From: Cristatella mucedo | Taxonomy: Eukaryota; Bryozoa; Phylactolaemata; Cristatellidae | Length of the DNA: 64,000 nt | Direction of reading: 5' to 3' | Assembly: GCA_009760855.2 (NCBI GenBank) | Contig: WPIO01000011.1 | Coordinates: forward strand, 7,458,501 to 7,522,500 | Shown here: positions 63,049 through 64,000 of the stretch, piece by piece | Numbering within the stretch: the stretch's first letter is position 1 | How the letters are laid out: each line of letters starts with the position of its first letter | The notes under the pieces: model-generated | The model's input: the letters and a program-made list of their open reading frames with translations, nothing else | What the model was told of the DNA's origin: nothing | Database searches by the model: none | Program-made: the position numbers and the translations under genes

Positions 63049-64000
63049 CCCAATCGACACTCGAACCTCAGAATGCAGCACGAATAGCTACCATCCTGAC
63101 CTTTCCAAAGTGCCAAGGTGTGCGCTTCGTATAGGTTTATGCAAAGTTGTGTTTCGTTTGATTATATTTAGGCACCTTACTGTCTTACCCACTGTCCTCG
63201 TGAAGACAAATTCAGTCAGGATTAGAATAATCTGTGTCGATTAATGTGCAAAAACCGACATTTCCTAATGAAACAGCGGATTGCTGATTGGCAGCTGCAT
63301 TTGTTCTTTGACAAGAAAAAAACGCGGTTTTGGTAGTTTCTAAGCTATGTTGAGCGTGGGGGCATTTCTTCCGCAGTGTTCTCCCTATGGCCGACACCTT
63401 TGCACCGCCATCTTTTTTGCCATAAGATCGGTAGAATTCCGATCTGCTATTATCTATAAGGATACCAGATCAAAGGACGAAAATTATGTGTTGACGTCCA
63501 AATGTAGGTGTAGTTTCCTTCCCACAGCCAGATTTGAAATACTTGAGTCATTGGGGTGGCTCTGTGGGGGATAGGAAAGTGAATCTGAAATCTATCATAA
63601 TCTGGGTTGAGATCTACAAAGTTAACCTATAAGTGGCCTACCTTAGGACAGGTACTGAAACAGGATTAACACCGGTAGTGATAAATACAAAAATTCACTG
63701 TGTTGATATATGCAGAAATGACATAGCTAATGGCAAGGGAACGAGGATTTGTGAGTAAGTCCTCAAAAGGAAATTTCTGATAACGGCATGCACTTGCCGT
63801 GCAGAAAGTGGGTCACAGCACACAGAGTATCCAATGAGTAGACAAGCCTACCAATTCCACCTCTTTGCTTTACTAGTGGTTGTTACACTACAGACTCCTC
63901 GACTTCATATCAGCACACCATTCCTTGCACGACATTGAAATCTGTTTTTGGTGATCGGGTCTTCAGCACCGAAAGTCTGGAACTTGTCGTCTGGCTTTTG
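63049..64000. other. Unassigned right-edge sequence
   Basis: No repeat or gene recognised. Short ORFs on both strands resemble nothing known to me. It may be intergenic. Confidence 0.4.

Overview
The window is nuclear DNA from an animal, almost certainly a non-vertebrate metazoan. It has GT-AG introns from 187 bp to nearly 20 kb, L2/CR1-type LINEs with (TTA)n tails, tRNA-derived SINEs, Tc1-like transposon remnants and many long (GA)n/(TC)n runs. The repeat style recalls marine invertebrates such as molluscs, but that is a guess. Nothing looks bacterial or viral.

Only one host gene could be assembled. It is a ZNF277-type C2H2 zinc-finger gene on the + strand, from a candidate start at 7377 to a stop at 59337. 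I put it together by hand from twelve exons, most of them only 46-175 bp: 7377-7434, 11209-11458, 16400-16491, 26914-27088, 31476-31540, 31728-31773, 34662-34794, 54554-54681, 55001-55160, 55705-55797, 58542-58666 and 59283-59337. Every junction is GT-AG and every phase matches. The coding total is 1380 nt, which is 459 residues plus a stop. Five C-x2-C...H-x4/5-H fingers, an acidic linker and a short C-terminus follow the ZNF277 order. The first and last exons are the least certain.

Layout. 1-5.0 kb: broken LINE and SINE pieces. 5.2-7.4 kb: CpG-rich 5' flank with two tandem repeat arrays, then exon 1. 7.4-59.3 kb: the gene, its introns packed with LINEs of at least three families in both orientations, two SINE families, two dead Tc1-like elements and microsatellites. 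59.3-64 kb: a short 3' flank, then two head-to-head copies of one LINE that share the same internal loss of reverse transcriptase motif A, then about 1 kb of unassigned sequence.

No operon, CRISPR array, stand-alone tRNA or rRNA gene, or novel multi-gene system was seen. The most interesting points are the intact gene hidden among repeats, exon 3 sitting between two opposed LINEs, the shared LINE deletion, a SINE split by a LINE with a target-site duplication, a SINE that carries a LINE-like tail, and a switch in the strand polarity of the (GA)n/(TC)n runs along the gene.
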